From Paracyclopina nana (lineage: Eukaryota > Arthropoda > Copepoda > Cyclopoida > Cyclopettidae): a stretch of DNA of 64,000 nucleotides. Positions within the stretch are counted from its first letter, which is position 1, and every line of letters starts with the position of its first letter. The notes under the pieces were generated by a model. The model worked only from the letters and a program-made list of their open reading frames with translations. It did no database searches and had not been told where the DNA came from. Shown here in pieces: positions 1 through 10,599 of this stretch. The position numbers and the translations under genes are program-made. Location: positions 372,001-436,000 of the forward strand of contig JAGUCH010000004.1 of the NCBI GenBank assembly GCA_019096065.1, given 5' to 3'.

Positions 1-600
1 GGCATTTTTTCAGTTTTTAGCTCTTTTCAAGGCTTTACATCATTCTGGGATCAACTAGTATTCAACAATTCGAAAAATCGGTATTTTTTCAGTTTTTCAA
101 GGATATACATCATAATGGGATTAACTATAATTTTAAAAAAATCGAAAAACGGCTTTAATTAGGACTTTTTGGCTATTTTCGAAGCTGTACATCGCGCTGG
201 GTTCAACTAGCAATAAATAAACTCGAAAAATCGGCTTTAATTAGCACTTTTTGGCTCTTTTCGAGGCTTCGCATCCTGCTGGATTCAACTAGCATTCAAA
301 AACTCGAAAATTCGGCTTAATTCAGCACTTTTGGGCTCTTTTCCAGGGATTACATCCCGTTGGGTTCAACTAGCAACAAATGAACTCGAAAAATCGGCTT
401 TAATTAGCACTTTTTGGCTCTTTTCCAAGGGTCACATCCCGCTGAGTTCAGCTAGCACTGAAAAACTCGAATAATCGGCTTTATTCAGCACTTTTTGGCT
501 CTTTTCCATGGGTTACATCCCGCGGGGTTCAACTAGCATTAAAAAAACTCGAAAAATCGGCTTTATTCAGCACTTTTTGGCTCTTTTCAAAGCTGTACAT
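1..600. repeat. Tandem repeat, about 81-bp unit, upstream of Cys-rich gene
   Basis: About seven diverged head-to-tail copies of a unit of about 81 bp fill the first 600 bases. Each carries a 'ttcaactagca' core, a 'ctcgaaaaatcggctttaatt' type segment and 'gcactttttggctcttttc'. The array stops about 85 bp before the TATA box of the next gene. I see no coding potential. It may continue to the left of the window. Confidence 0.85.
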
Positions 601-683
601 CTGGCTGAGGTTAGCCAGCTCATGATGCTTCTCAATTGCTGAAGTGGGCGAGTTCAGCATTGGGATCTCAGCCTTGATGGGAG

Positions 684-720
684 TATAAAAAGGCGCTCAA
701 TCATGCCAACCCATTCAGTC
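684..720 (+). promoter_or_regulatory. Core promoter: TATA box and arthropod initiator
   Basis: TATAAAA lies at 684-690 and an arthropod-type initiator TCAGTC at 715-720, with the presumed +1 A at 717. The 33-bp spacing from TATA to +1 and the short leader before the ATG at 743 fit a strong focused promoter, as is common for abundantly secreted structural proteins. Confidence 0.7.
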
Positions 721-742
721 TCTCCCCGATTTTAGCCCGGTC

Positions 743-2894
743 ATGAAGCTCTACTCCACGGCGGCCATCTTGGCCCTTGCCCTCTCCTTGTCATCCGGAA
801 CCAAGGACAAGGACTATGGCGCCCTCGAGGACAAGATTGCTGCCAAGCTGGCCAAGAAGTTCAACAAAGGAGGATCCGGATTCCAAGAGGTAGCTCCAAT
901 TGCCAGGGAGGTGCCAATTGCTTGCACCACTGTCATGGATGACGTTTGGGAGGAGAAATGCCGGACGGAGTACCGCAATGCTTGTCACATGACCACGGTG
1001 CCCAAGTGTCGCACTGTCAGCTCCAAGGAGTGCGCTCCCAAGGATGAGCAGCAGTGCTCCTTTGTCATGGAGCAGAAGTGCTCCAAGATCCCCATTCCCT
1101 TCTGCGACGTCAAGTGGGAGAAGAAATGCGTCAATGAGCCTGTCTGCACCACCATCACGGAGAGGGCGTGCGAGACTGTGGAGAAGCAGGTGTGCGTCAC
1201 CCACACGGACAAGCAATGCTCCATGACCACCGAGAAGGTGTGCATCAAGAAGGCCGTGCCCATTCCAGCACCGGTTCCAGTGGCGCGCGTCCAGGACTTT
1301 GTCAAGACCTATGACGTCAAAGGTGACTTAACTTAACATCCGCTAGATGGCGCTGCTTTAATGCTAACAAGAGTTATCCAATTGGCTTTTTCTTCTCTTT
1401 TAACCATTGCAAAAAGCCATTTAAGATTCTTAAGTTGGCCAGCTTAGGGAGTTTTTCTGTAAGCTCTTCAGGATTTTTGAAATTTGCCTTTCATCCGCTA
1501 GATGGCGCTACTTTGATCTTAACAGAGCTATCCAACTGGCTTTTTTTCGCCTTTTAACCATTGCAAAAAGCCAATTTTATTAAGATTCTTAAGTTGGCCA
1601 GCTTAGGGAGTTTTTCTGTAAGCCTTTTCAGGATTTTTGGAATTTTAACATTTCATCCGCAAGATGGCGCTGCTTCATTTCTAGCAGAGTTATTTAACGG
1701 CTTTTTCTCCTTTTTAACCATTGAAAAAGCCAGAAAGTGTATAATTGATCTAGTAAGTTTAGGGAGTTTTTTGAAGCTTCTTTTGGAGCCTTTGCAACTT
1801 GTCTTATCCGCAAGATGGCGCTGCTTTTCTTTTTAGTTTATTGCAGAAAAAGCCAGAACGTAAAAGCAATTGTTTGAAATCGCTATATTTAATATTGGAA
1901 AAATCTTGCTAAATTGGGCTATTTTCGCCAATTCAACCCTAAAAGCAACTATAATTTTAAGTTACTTCTGGTATATTGCCTGAAGTTGACTTTTTTTATA
2001 CGTGAGATGGCGCTGCTTTTGACTATAAGCAGAATTATTGCTTGGGCAATTCTTTTTTCGCCACTTGTCAACAAGGACTTTCAAGTCCTATCTGGTATTT
2101 TTTGTGACTTTATGCATCGCGAGATGGCGTTGCTTTTCACTTTTAAAGTAAGATCCTAAGTACCTTGGCTTAATTTCGCCATTTAACGTTAGGAAAAGCC
2201 AAAAAGTAACTGAATCCTAAAAAACCTCTTCTGGTACTTTTCTTCAACTTAAATTAAACAAATTTATTTTCTTTCAGGGCTGCTGAAGAACAAATTGAAC
2301 GAGAAATTGGCTGCCAAGGCTGCACTGAAGAACAAGGGCGAGCATGGACGCTACCAGCGCGACCTGGGCGCGATCTTAGCCGCCAAGGCCGAATTCAAGG
2401 CCGCCAAATCCGCGCTGAAGGCCGCCAAGTACGAGAAGATCTTCGCTGCCAAGGCCAAGGGCGAGGTCCACTCCGGATCATTTGGCATTGCCAGGGACGT
2501 TTCTCCCATCCGGATTGAGTACGTTGAGGAGTGCCACGATGAGCCCAGGTCTCACTGTGTCGATGTGCCAAGGGAGGCTTGTCATGTGGAGCCTCTGGAG
2601 AAGTGCCAAGCCGTGCCAAGGGAGTCTTGCGTCGACAGGGAGAAATGCACGAATTGGCCCAACAAGCAATGCGGCTTCAACGAGAAGGAGACTTGCGTGC
2701 CAATCCCGGTGAAGAAGTGCACGAATGTGGCTCGCAACGTCTGCACCGTGATCCCTAGGGAGGAGTGTCTGGATGTGGAGCACGAGGTGTGCGAGTCCGT
2801 GCCAGAGAAGATTTGCGAGAAGCTCATCGTGCAGAGGCCAAGACAAGTGTGCCCCCAGCCTGCCACCACTCGCATGGTTGGCACCAACTGGTGA
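743..2894 (+). CDS. Secreted Cys-rich repeat protein with two domains
   Basis: Exon 1 is 743-1322 and exon 2 is 2278-2894. The donor G|GTGACT joins TTTCAG|GG in phase 1, giving 398 residues. The first ~18 residues form a signal peptide (MKLYSTAAILALALSLSSG). Each exon then encodes one Ala/Lys-rich linker and one Cys-rich domain in which Cys recurs every 4-9 residues within short V/T/P/E-rich steps such as 'CRTVSSKEC' or 'CHVEPLEKC'. The two domains look like a duplication. Linker segments rich in 'AAKLAKK' and 'LKAAK' would be helical. I cannot assign a function. The layout suggests an extracellular structural or matrix protein, and the TATA/Inr promoter suggests high expression. AATAAA at 3015-3020 is the likely polyadenylation signal. 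If the splice were wrong, exon 1 alone would stop at 1336 and exon 2 would lack a start, so the joined model is preferred. Confidence 0.75.
1337..2200. repeat. Intronic degenerate tandem repeat, about 155-bp unit
   Basis: The intron of the Cys-rich gene is built from about six decaying copies of a unit that starts near 'catccgctagatggcgctgctt' (about 1337, 1494, 1653, 1806, 2001 and 2117). It continues with a 'ttaaccattgcaaaaagcc' block and a 'ttaagttggccagcttaggg' block. Similarity falls toward the 3' end. No protein is encoded. Confidence 0.8.
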
Positions 2895-3694
2895 TCCTCA
2901 TCCTGGTCGACGGTTCAAGATCGTTTTTGTCAATTGATGACAATTGTTGTGGAGATTCCTACTCTTTTTACTGATAACTCTTAAAAATTAATTTTGACGA
3001 TTCTCTGATATGAAAATAAAAGGATTCTAGTGACTTGAAAAATTTGCATAAATCCAATTTCTTGAAATCGGTTTCCATCCTGGTTTTTTGTCCAAAATTG
3101 CTCTTCTTATTGGCTTATCGAGGTTAATTTATTCAAGAGCTTATAATAATTGATCAATTAATTATGATAGGAAATGGCTCTTATAAAAAGTTGGGCATAG
3201 ATAATTGATATTGCTCCAATTAAGGGCAATTGTTTGATAAATCCACTCCCAAGAAAGGTGTAATTACAATTATAAAATTACATTACTTATCAAATTACGC
3301 TACTTATTCTTGCTTTGATTAATGTTGGAGCCGATGTCATTGAAATGCTATGCTATGTAAAACTTAATTACTTAACTTGACCCATATTCATTTTGTAATG
3401 GCAATTAAGGATCTTGGTAGGTATACCATTGTTTCACAAAGGTTGCGGTATTTTAGTAAGATTTTTTATGGCCTCTTCAAATTCAAAGTGGTGATCTTTA
3501 AATCCGGATAAATGCCAAGCCAATCTAGTTTCATCTCCTCAATCAAATTATGTCTTTGACCTCGATTTTGAGTTTATTTCTCTTTTGTTGATGATTTTCC
3601 AAATTGTCACATGGTGCTGACATAGGAACGTTTTACCTGGATTTTAGCTGCAAAGGAAAGAAGATGGACTCAGCACATTTCACCTGAATCAACA
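2895..3694. other. Intergenic, AT-rich
   Basis: This holds the 3' UTR and AATAAA (3015-3020) of the Cys-rich gene, then AT-rich DNA with the TTAATT motif repeated around 3120-3250, and the promoter side of the SETD7-like gene. I see no gene. Confidence 0.6.
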
Positions 3695-6204
3695 ATGGAT
3701 CTTCAAAGCAAGCTGCTGCTATTTTTCACATTGGTTTCATATTCATCACAAGGATTGGCTGAAATTGAAGAGCTCAAACAGTGGCTGTCAACCCTTCCAG
3801 ATCATCAAGAAGAAGTGCCTTATGACATACTGGAAGAAACAGAGTCCATCAGTCCCATAATTGAGGTGGTGTCATGCGACCAAAAGGGCTCCATTTGGGG
3901 ATACAAATATGCAGGCAACAAAGGCAAAAGGAAAATGTTCAAAGGCAAAGGCAAAATCACCTTTGTCAAAACGGAAATTCCCCCACATGGCTATGATTAT
4001 GGGATGAAATCCGGACATTGCTTGATCAGAAATGACCCCGGTATCAAATCGATCGAGACGACATTCGATGAGCAAGGAAGTTTTGGTGGACTATCCACCA
4101 TTGACTACTTTGATGGCAGAAGAGTAAAAGGAGTCATTCAAAAAGGAGTCTTGCATGGATTGACAAGGTTCTATGAGGATGAAATTGACGAGGAGACGAA
4201 TTTGGCCAAGCCTGAAAAAAGGTTGCTCCGCGTTCAAGTTGTCAACAAAGGTATTGAGACTGGACCCAACTGGAAATTCAAACTGGGCGGGATCAAAATC
4301 TTCCAAGAAGATGCACCAAACTCAATCATTTTTGTCCCATCCAAAAATGAAAGGTACTAAATGACTTCACTTAAAATTTATCATGTTAATTGATGATTAC
4401 GATTCAAGTTATGAGCTTTATGCTGGAACGCTCGAAGACGACGACATGCTCGTCAAGGCTCAAAAGGCCAAGTTGACTGGCTATCAGATTGAAAGTGGAA
4501 TTTTCATTCCCAAAGTGGACAAGCATGGAGATTTGCTCGACTATGACATGCAAATCCAGGCTGCCACTGATGTGGTTGTGGCCAAGATGATTAGGTTCTT
4601 TGAAATTGCCACCAATGAGCAGAAATACTTGAGCCAACATTTCAAGCCTTTGGACGATGCCATTGATGCAAATGAGTCAATTGAGATCTTTAGCAAGCCC
4701 AAGGCATTCCTTGAGGACTATTTTGAGATGAACTGTCCCTATGACCCAAGGGGCAAATGTCTGGGCAGATATGATGGATCATTCACTGAGGAGGATGGCA
4801 GCTTCAATTCCAACTCCTCACTCACCATGGTTTCCAATTACACATCAAGGTCCATCTTGCCAGAGAGCTACTTGTCCAACCAGACACTTCTCGATGCCAT
4901 GAACTACACTGAGGAGTTCCTGGATCAGCCCCTGCCCTTGGAGCAAGTTGCCAACTTGATGCCAGCCAAAACTATCCAAAAAATATCAGGCAACTTTGTC
5001 AGGGGAAAACTCCAGGGGAAAGTGGACATAAAATTTCTGGACTCTACCAGCCTTGAAGCCTTTGCGGTTGACAACGTTTTGCATGGCATCGCAAGGATCC
5101 TGGATGCACCAAGAGCCTTGAAGCATAGAGCAAGGTAATTATTTCACCTATGTATGGCATGATTTAGCTAGCGTTTTCTTCTTTTTTCGAAGGTATTTTC
5201 CAAGGACAAAGCTGAAAGTGGAGGGAATCTCGTACAAGTCAGATCCAATGATACGGGAAGTGACCAATTGTGGCATCTACAGAAATGGATTTGTTCAAGG
5301 CCCATCATGGGAGTTTTTGCACGGGGGCAACTTCAGATTTGGCCTCATCGATGGCCAGCTCAAGATCAAGCACCTGACCAATCTCACTTGCGACCAAGGA
5401 GCCTACGTCAATCCGGACATGAAAACGGGATATGCCAGCAGCTTTGGAGAGGGCAAAATGCTGGCTGGACGAGCTGCGGAGATTCGCAGCCTCCAACTCA
5501 CGAATCAAGTGGTGGTGCCAACCATGAGTGATCCACATGGGCCAGTGTACAAGCATTGCACCTTTGAAGACGGAGACATCATCAACGATCCGCTGACTCC
5601 GGATCCTCTCGAAGAAAAGTACGTGTTTGTCAACCGATCCTTGAGCGTGCCAGGGGAGCAAGGAGTGTTTGCCAAAATTGACATTGCGGAGGACACCATT
5701 GTCTCCTTTTTCGGAGGATCAGTCTACACCGAGAAGGAATGGAACCAGACCACGTTTTTCGATCCGCAGTACTATGCCAAGGTCAAGGATGGCAAGCACA
5801 CCTACTTTGTCCACCTTCCCGATGAACTTGGCGAAGATCTGGGCAAATACAGGGCCACCTTGGGCCACAAGATCAACCACTCCTTCTTCAGTGGCAACTG
5901 CGTGTTTGTCATCTCCAATCACCCAAGGTTCGGCCTCATTGGGGCCGCCATCACTGACACCAAAGTCTCGGCAGGAGAGGAGCTGCTTTGTCACTACAAC
6001 CTGAAGTACCACGAAGCTCTCCCCTGGTACCAGGAACAGTGGAAAACTGAGGTCGAGTTTGACACTCCAGAAGGCCCTTTTGGCCACAGGGAGCCGAGGA
6101 GACAAACCGGTCAGCCCATTCAGCCAATGCTGGTGGACTCGGCCTTCTACAAGGACTATCTCAGCCACGCAACTCAGGTCTTGAAACTGAGTCCTTTAAC
6201 TTAA
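3695..6204 (+). CDS. Secreted SETD7-like SET-domain protein
   Basis: The exons are 3695-4353, 4409-5134 and 5193-6204, with introns of 55 and 58 bp and both junctions in phase 2. The product is 798 aa. The C-terminal ~220 residues are a SET domain of the SETD7 (SET7/9) type: 'VPGEQGVFAKIDI', 'LGHKINHSFFSGNC', 'HPRFGLI', 'AGEELLCHYN' and a closing 'PWYQEQW', in the SETD7 order. The upstream part has Gly/Tyr-rich strands like the MORN-type N-half of SETD7, but is far longer (SETD7 is about 366 aa). The start gives a clear signal peptide (about residues 1-22, LLLFFTLVSYSSQGLA), and many N-x-S/T sequons (NSS, NYT, NQT, NLT, NRS, NHS) fit a secreted glycoprotein. NHS and the first Tyr of the SETD7 'YGY' element are kept; the second Tyr position appears to be Leu. 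A lysine methyltransferase of secretory-pathway proteins is possible but unproven. Confidence 0.8.
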
Positions 6205-6402
6205 AACTTTAATGAATCTCAGTATACTCCTGTCAACTTTTAAAACAACTGAGTGCGTTTTTGTAAACAAAAGTCAGCTGATTTCTGGATTTTCATCAGA
6301 TTGAGATTGTTCATCAAATCGCCACGGCACAAATTGAGACATTTCGCGAATCAATTTCAGGTGATTTCAAACCAGATTCTTGGACAATGACAAGTACTGT
6401 TT
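6205..6402 (+). pseudogene. Decayed copy of thioesterase 5' end
   Basis: About 200 bases just after the SETD7-like stop match the promoter/first-exon region of the next gene (about 6430-6665). Shared blocks are 'gtaaacaaaagtcagctg', 'atttctggattttc', 'tcaaatcgc' and 'ttcttggacaatgacaagta'. The copy has lost most of the coding sequence between these blocks, so it is a non-functional partial tandem duplicate. The remaining bases to 6555 are the promoter and leader of the downstream copy. Confidence 0.7.
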
Positions 6403-6555
6403 CATTCTGGTCTTAAAACTGAGTCCGATAGCTTAAAAGTTTGACTTGAACGAATCTCAGTACTATCGTCAACTTTGCGCGTTTTGTAAACAAAAGTCAG
6501 CTGATTTCTGGATTTTCGTCAAATTGTTCGTCAAATCGCAACGTCACAAGTAAAA

Positions 6556-7162
6556 ATGCTCATTTCACGAGCGTTGAGCATTGTTAGCAACAGTGCTCGA
6601 TCAAGGAGCAATTTCAGGTGGTTTTTGCCATTTCAAACCAGGTTCTTGGACAATGACAAGTACGGTCACATGAATAATGCTGTTTACCACGGAATTTTCG
6701 ACTCAGTCATCAACATCTATTTGATACGGCATTGCGGCCTCGACACAAAAAGGGACCGTCGCAAAAGTAGGATTCATGGTGAGCAGTGACTAAAAATCAA
6801 TCATTTGAATTCCGAGTGATTTCAAGCTCTCTTCAGGTGACGAACAAGTGCGAATTTTTCGCTCCTGCAATGTATCCAGACATTTACTTGGTTGGCCTCA
6901 GATTGGCCAAAATGGGCAAAACCAGCCTGCATTGCCAGCTGGGGATTTTCCCTTGAAAAGCACCAACTCAGAGTTCATTGGGAACGTGACACATGGCTAC
7001 TTTCCCTCGGATCCCAAAAGTAGTTCCACATTGGAAGCCTTTGAGGAAAACGCCTCCACCATTGGCGAATATGTTCATGTCGTGGTCGACCCTGGCAATG
7101 ACAACAAGCCCACACCAATTCCAGAGGAGTGGAGACCAATTCTGCACAAATTGGCAGTTTGA
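6556..7162 (+). pseudogene. 4HBT-fold acyl-CoA thioesterase, frame-broken
   Basis: The product starts at 6556 and has the hot-dog-fold thioesterase signature 'RFLDNDKYGHMNNAVYHGIFD', with the catalytic-type Asp and 'GHMNN'. Homology continues in other frames: 'VGFM' at 6767-6778, then, after a 58-bp intron (6779-6836), 'VTNKCEFFAPAMYPDIYLVG' and 'KMGKTSLHCQLGIFP', and finally 'GNVTHGYF' and 'TPIPEEWRPIL' to the stop at 7160-7162. Splicing cannot reconcile these three segments. There is one frame change between about 6735 and 6768 and another near 6955-6965. It is either a recently broken gene or carries assembly indels; neighbouring genes are clean, which favours real decay. If intact it would be a short (about 200 aa) YbgC/THEM-like thioesterase, possibly mitochondrial given the basic Ser/Arg-rich N-terminus. 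Confidence 0.65.
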
Positions 7163-7268
7163 ATTTTCCCGCGTTGCAAATGCATGTCAGCTGTTTGTTT
7201 ATAAACATTGGCCTGCCTGCCCGTAAAAAAACAACTATAAAAAGTGTGTGCTGTCAAAAATAAAAGAA

Positions 7269-8015
7269 ATGGGCAAAAAGGCCTTTGCTAAGGCTCAAGG
7301 AAGTCGAAAACGGACTCAAAAGACCAATTATGAAGTTGACAGTGAGTCGTCAGCTTTTGAAAACCTCAAAATTGATGATGACACTGATGGTAGTGATGAA
7401 TCCGGAGAGGAGGAGTTCAAAATGCCCGATTTTCCCATTGCCATGTGGGATGTTGGCCAATGCGATCCAAAACGTTGCTCCGGACGGAAATTGGCCAGGT
7501 TGGGACTCATCAAGGAGCTCAAGTTGGGCAGAAGATTTCCAGGGCTCTGCCTCAGTCCAATGGGGACAAGTACTGTGTCACCAGCTGACAGGGCAATCCT
7601 TGAGGAATCTGGTCTATCTGTGATTGATTGCAGTTGGGCCAAAATTGAGGAGACTCCTTTTGGCAGGATGAAATCTGGTCATCCCAGATTGCTGCCATAT
7701 TTGGTAGCTGCCAACCCTGTCAACTATGGCAAGCCTTGCAAATTGAACTGTGTGGAAGCTTTGGCAGCTGCATTCTACATCATTGGCTACAAAGAGCTGG
7801 CTGCCGGCTACTTGGACAAGTTCAGCTGGGGCCATTCTTTCATCAGCCTCAACCAAGGACTGCTTGACAGGTATGCTGAGTGTGCCAATGCTGAGGAAGT
7901 GATCAAAGCTCAGGAGGACTTTTTGGCAGAGGAGAAAGTTGACGAAGAGAAGAGGAGGAATGCAGAGATTGATTTGCCACCAAGCCAAAGTGAAGATGAG
8001 AGTGATACAGAATGA
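7269..8015 (+). CDS. TSR3: TSR3, 18S rRNA aminocarboxypropyltransferase
   Basis: A single exon encodes 248 aa; the ATG at 7269 is the first in frame. TSR3 transfers the aminocarboxypropyl group of S-adenosylmethionine to the hypermodified pseudouridine of 18S rRNA late in 40S maturation. Family blocks are clear: an N-terminal 'MWDVGQCDPKRCSGRKLARLG' (RLI-like metal-binding-type region), 'LSPMGTSTVSPADRAI', 'GLSVIDCSWAKIEETPFG', 'RLLPYLVAANPVNYGKPCKL' and 'NCVEALAAAFYIIG', then 'FSWGHSFISLNQGLLDRYA'. A basic start and an acidic Ser-rich tail flank the domain. It lies 107 bp after the broken thioesterase and is convergent with CCDC93. Its last ~15 codons are repeated at 8329-8373 in a tandem duplication. 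Confidence 0.93.
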   Translation: MGKKAFAKAQGSRKRTQKTNYEVDSESSAFENLKIDDDTDGSDESGEEEFKMPDFPIAMWDVGQCDPKRCSGRKLARLGLIKELKLGRRFPGLCLSPMGTSTVSPADRAILEESGLSVIDCSWAKIEETPFGRMKSGHPRLLPYLVAANPVNYGKPCKLNCVEALAAAFYIIGYKELAAGYLDKFSWGHSFISLNQGLLDRYAECANAEEVIKAQEDFLAEEKVDEEKRRNAEIDLPPSQSEDESDTE

Positions 8016-8328
8016 GTAAAAGGAATATTTTTCATTGTTCCATTTTATTCTTTTGGATGATTTCTTCTTGGTTGTCAGTAACCAGAGTGGCATAGAGCCT
8101 TTGCTGCTACCTAAGTTGACGAAGGTCAGCCTTGACTTGATTTTCCTATGCGACAAATCTCTTCGGATTCTGATTCAATTGACATCTGCTTGAAATGTAA
8201 TCCAGTATTCGCTCCATCAGCTGCACTCATTGGCCTTTGCCTGCAATTTCCAATCTCGACTTTTTCACCAGGTCTAAATCTGCTTCATTTTTAGCTTTCA
8301 AACTCTTTGACAAAGAAATATTTAATTA
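7971..8328. repeat. Convergent-junction tandem duplication, unit 1 (TSR3 tail + CCDC93 fragment)
   Basis: A 358-bp unit begins in the last TSR3 codons and is repeated head-to-tail from 8329. Past the TSR3 stop it matches, on the minus strand, two stretches of CCDC93: the C-terminal end (8034-8140, like 8761-8870) and an internal stretch (8155-8300, like 9145-9290), with the coding DNA between them deleted. It is a partial, mutated copy of CCDC93 3' sequence placed beside the true gene. Confidence 0.85.
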
Positions 8329-8700
8329 GATTTGCCACCAAGCCAAAGTGAAGATGAGAGTGATATAGAATGAGTAAAAGGAATATTTTTCATTGTTCCA
8401 TTTTATTCTTTTGGATGATTTCTTCTTGGTTGTCAGTAACCAGAGTGGCATAGAGCCTTTGCTGCTACCTAAGTTGACGAAGGTCAACCTTGACTTGATT
8501 TTCCTATGCGACAAATCTCTTCGGATTCTGATTCAATTCACATCTGCTTGAAATGTAATCCAGTGTTTGCTCAATCAGGTGCACTCGTTGGCCTTTGCCT
8601 GCAATTTCCAATCTCGACTTTTTCATCAGGTCTAAATCTGCTTCATTGTTAGCCTTCAAAGGTTCCCTACCTTGATATTTACTCTAAATGAATAAGTCAA
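8329..8700 (-). pseudogene. Convergent-junction tandem duplication, unit 2 (CCDC93 3' fragment)
   Basis: This second copy of the 358-bp unit has about 95% identity to the first by eye. It carries the TSR3 tail codons again ('gatttgccaccaagccaaag') followed by the internally deleted antisense CCDC93 piece, and extends slightly further into CCDC93-like sequence ('aaggttccctaccttga', compare 9288-9305). The copied reading frame is interrupted. The bases 8701-8769 hold the 3' UTR of the true CCDC93. Confidence 0.85.
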
Positions 8701-8769
8701 GGGAGAACATTCATTTAGGGATCTGCCATCAAATAGTCAAGACCAAATGAAAGAAAATGCGATTTTTCA

Positions 8770-10493
8770 CTACTCAATTTTATTCAATTTGCTGATTTCT
8801 TCTTGCATGTCTCGAACCAGAGTGGTATAGAGCCTTTGCTGCTCCATAAGTTTACTTAGGTCATCACTGGCTGCATCCTGGATTCTTTGGTAGTCTTTTA
8901 AGGCCCCTTCAGCCTTGGATTTTGAATGCTTCACACCAATGAGACTCTGCTCAAGTTGATTGATGAATTGGAGCTTTGCTGGAGCTGAGGACAATTTGGC
9001 GTCAGGAATGCAATCGTGGATACTATTCAAAAGCTTGACTTCTCGCTCCAGATAAGTTCTCTGATCCTGGAGGACATTGAAGAGAATGACAAATTGCTGG
9101 GTTTCAGCGTACTCTGCTTGAACTTGATCTTCCAACTCGACAAATCTTTTCTGATACTGGCTCAATTCATATCTGCTCGGGATGTCATCCAGTTGTCGCT
9201 CCATAAGCTGCACTCGTTGGCCTTTGTCTGCAATTTCCATTCGTAACTTCTTCAGCAGCTCCAAATCTGCTTCATTCTCAGCTTTCGAAGGTTCCCTTGC
9301 TTGAGCTTCACTCTTGAGCTGTTCCAGCTCTTGCTCAAGCAGCTCATTCTCCTTGATCAAAACTTCCATTTCAGCCCTGCATTGCTCCTTGAATTCAGCT
9401 TCAGTTTTCTTCAATCGTTCATTTTTGGCAACCAAACTTTGCAGTCTATTCAGCAATTCCTCATCAGTGGCTGACAATTCCACTTCTGCCAATTTGTGGT
9501 CAATTGTGTTAAGCTCAGCTTCCAATGTGTCAATTTTCAAGTTGGCTTCTGCTAGAAAGGGCTCAAGAGCTTCAGTCTCTTGCTGAATGGCCTCGAGACG
9601 AGTTTTGAATGCTTCTTTTTGTTCACTCATGATTTGAATGGCACTGACAAGTGTCCTGGGATCAGCTAGATGTTCATCCTTGAGCTCAGCATAGGCCTCA
9701 GCAGCTCGGGACAATGACACTTTGTCAACCAGATTTGTCACAGCTGTCACATCTAATCTAGCTTCACTGGTGGTGGGCTCAATGACATCACTGATAGTGT
9801 CTTGAGCTCTGACTTTTCGCTGTCCGTACTCCAAAAGTGTCAAAGCTGCCAAATCTGGAGTGTCAATGGTCTCTTTCAGCCTGTAGATCCTTGATGGTTT
9901 TTGCTCAAGGCTGTCAAGGTTCTCAGCTTCAGGAGCATTTTGCTTGGCACCTGGCAGATTGTTGTATTGGTCAAGTGACACTTGTCTTATCTTGTCCCCT
10001 TGATCCTCTCTGGTTTGCAAGACTTTTCTCACCAGCCATTGAACCACAGGGAAAATGTGGATGTAATCCAGACCTTGAATTTGATGAGGCTCCAGATCAA
10101 ATGGACACTCCATTTGCTGCACAACTCTGACAATTTTCTCCTTTTTAAGCACACAAACAAAGATGTCAAAAAAGGCTTCTCTGGAAAAAGCAGATTTTAC
10201 TCACAGTGAGTGCAATTTTCTTGCCAATGGACAAGTCCTCCTGGAAGAGCAAATCAACATCGATGTCAACCACGTTGCATACATCTATGCACCACACAAG
10301 GCCACCAACAACCTTGTCAAAGTTGTCCAATCCCTATGACAAGTCCTTGTAGAATTCATGATTTTTGAAGAGCAATTCCAAAAAGTACCTTGATTCTGGC
10401 CCTGAAGTATCCAGAGGTGACAAGGAGCTCCATGACTTGGTTGCATTTTTCCTCTTGTTCTTCATCATCTCTCACCTCGAATTTCTTCTCCAT
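8770..10493 (-). CDS. CCDC93: CCDC93, Commander/CCC complex subunit
   Basis: The exons on the minus strand are 10493-10389, 10333-10205 and 10140-8770, all phase 0, giving 534 aa. CCDC93 is part of the CCC module of Commander, which recycles membrane proteins from endosomes. The N-terminal calponin-homology-like half shows '[20 protein letters not shown]', '[11 protein letters not shown]', '[20 protein letters not shown]' and '[20 protein letters not shown]'. The C-terminal half is long coiled coil with the family block '[20 protein letters not shown]' followed by '[17 protein letters not shown]'. Human CCDC93 is somewhat longer (about 630 aa); the difference lies in the linker after the CH domain. 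The ATG at 10493 begins an acidic leader that matches the family start. It is convergent with TSR3, and two decayed copies of its 3' part lie between them. Confidence 0.93.
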
Positions 10494-10599
10494 TTTCTAG
10501 AGCTGCAACAGCTTAGCAAGAGGCGTTTCAGTTGACACTCCAGCTAAGGTTGCGTGACTTCATAGATAACAGCCTTAACTCAGGTATATTGAGTCAAGA

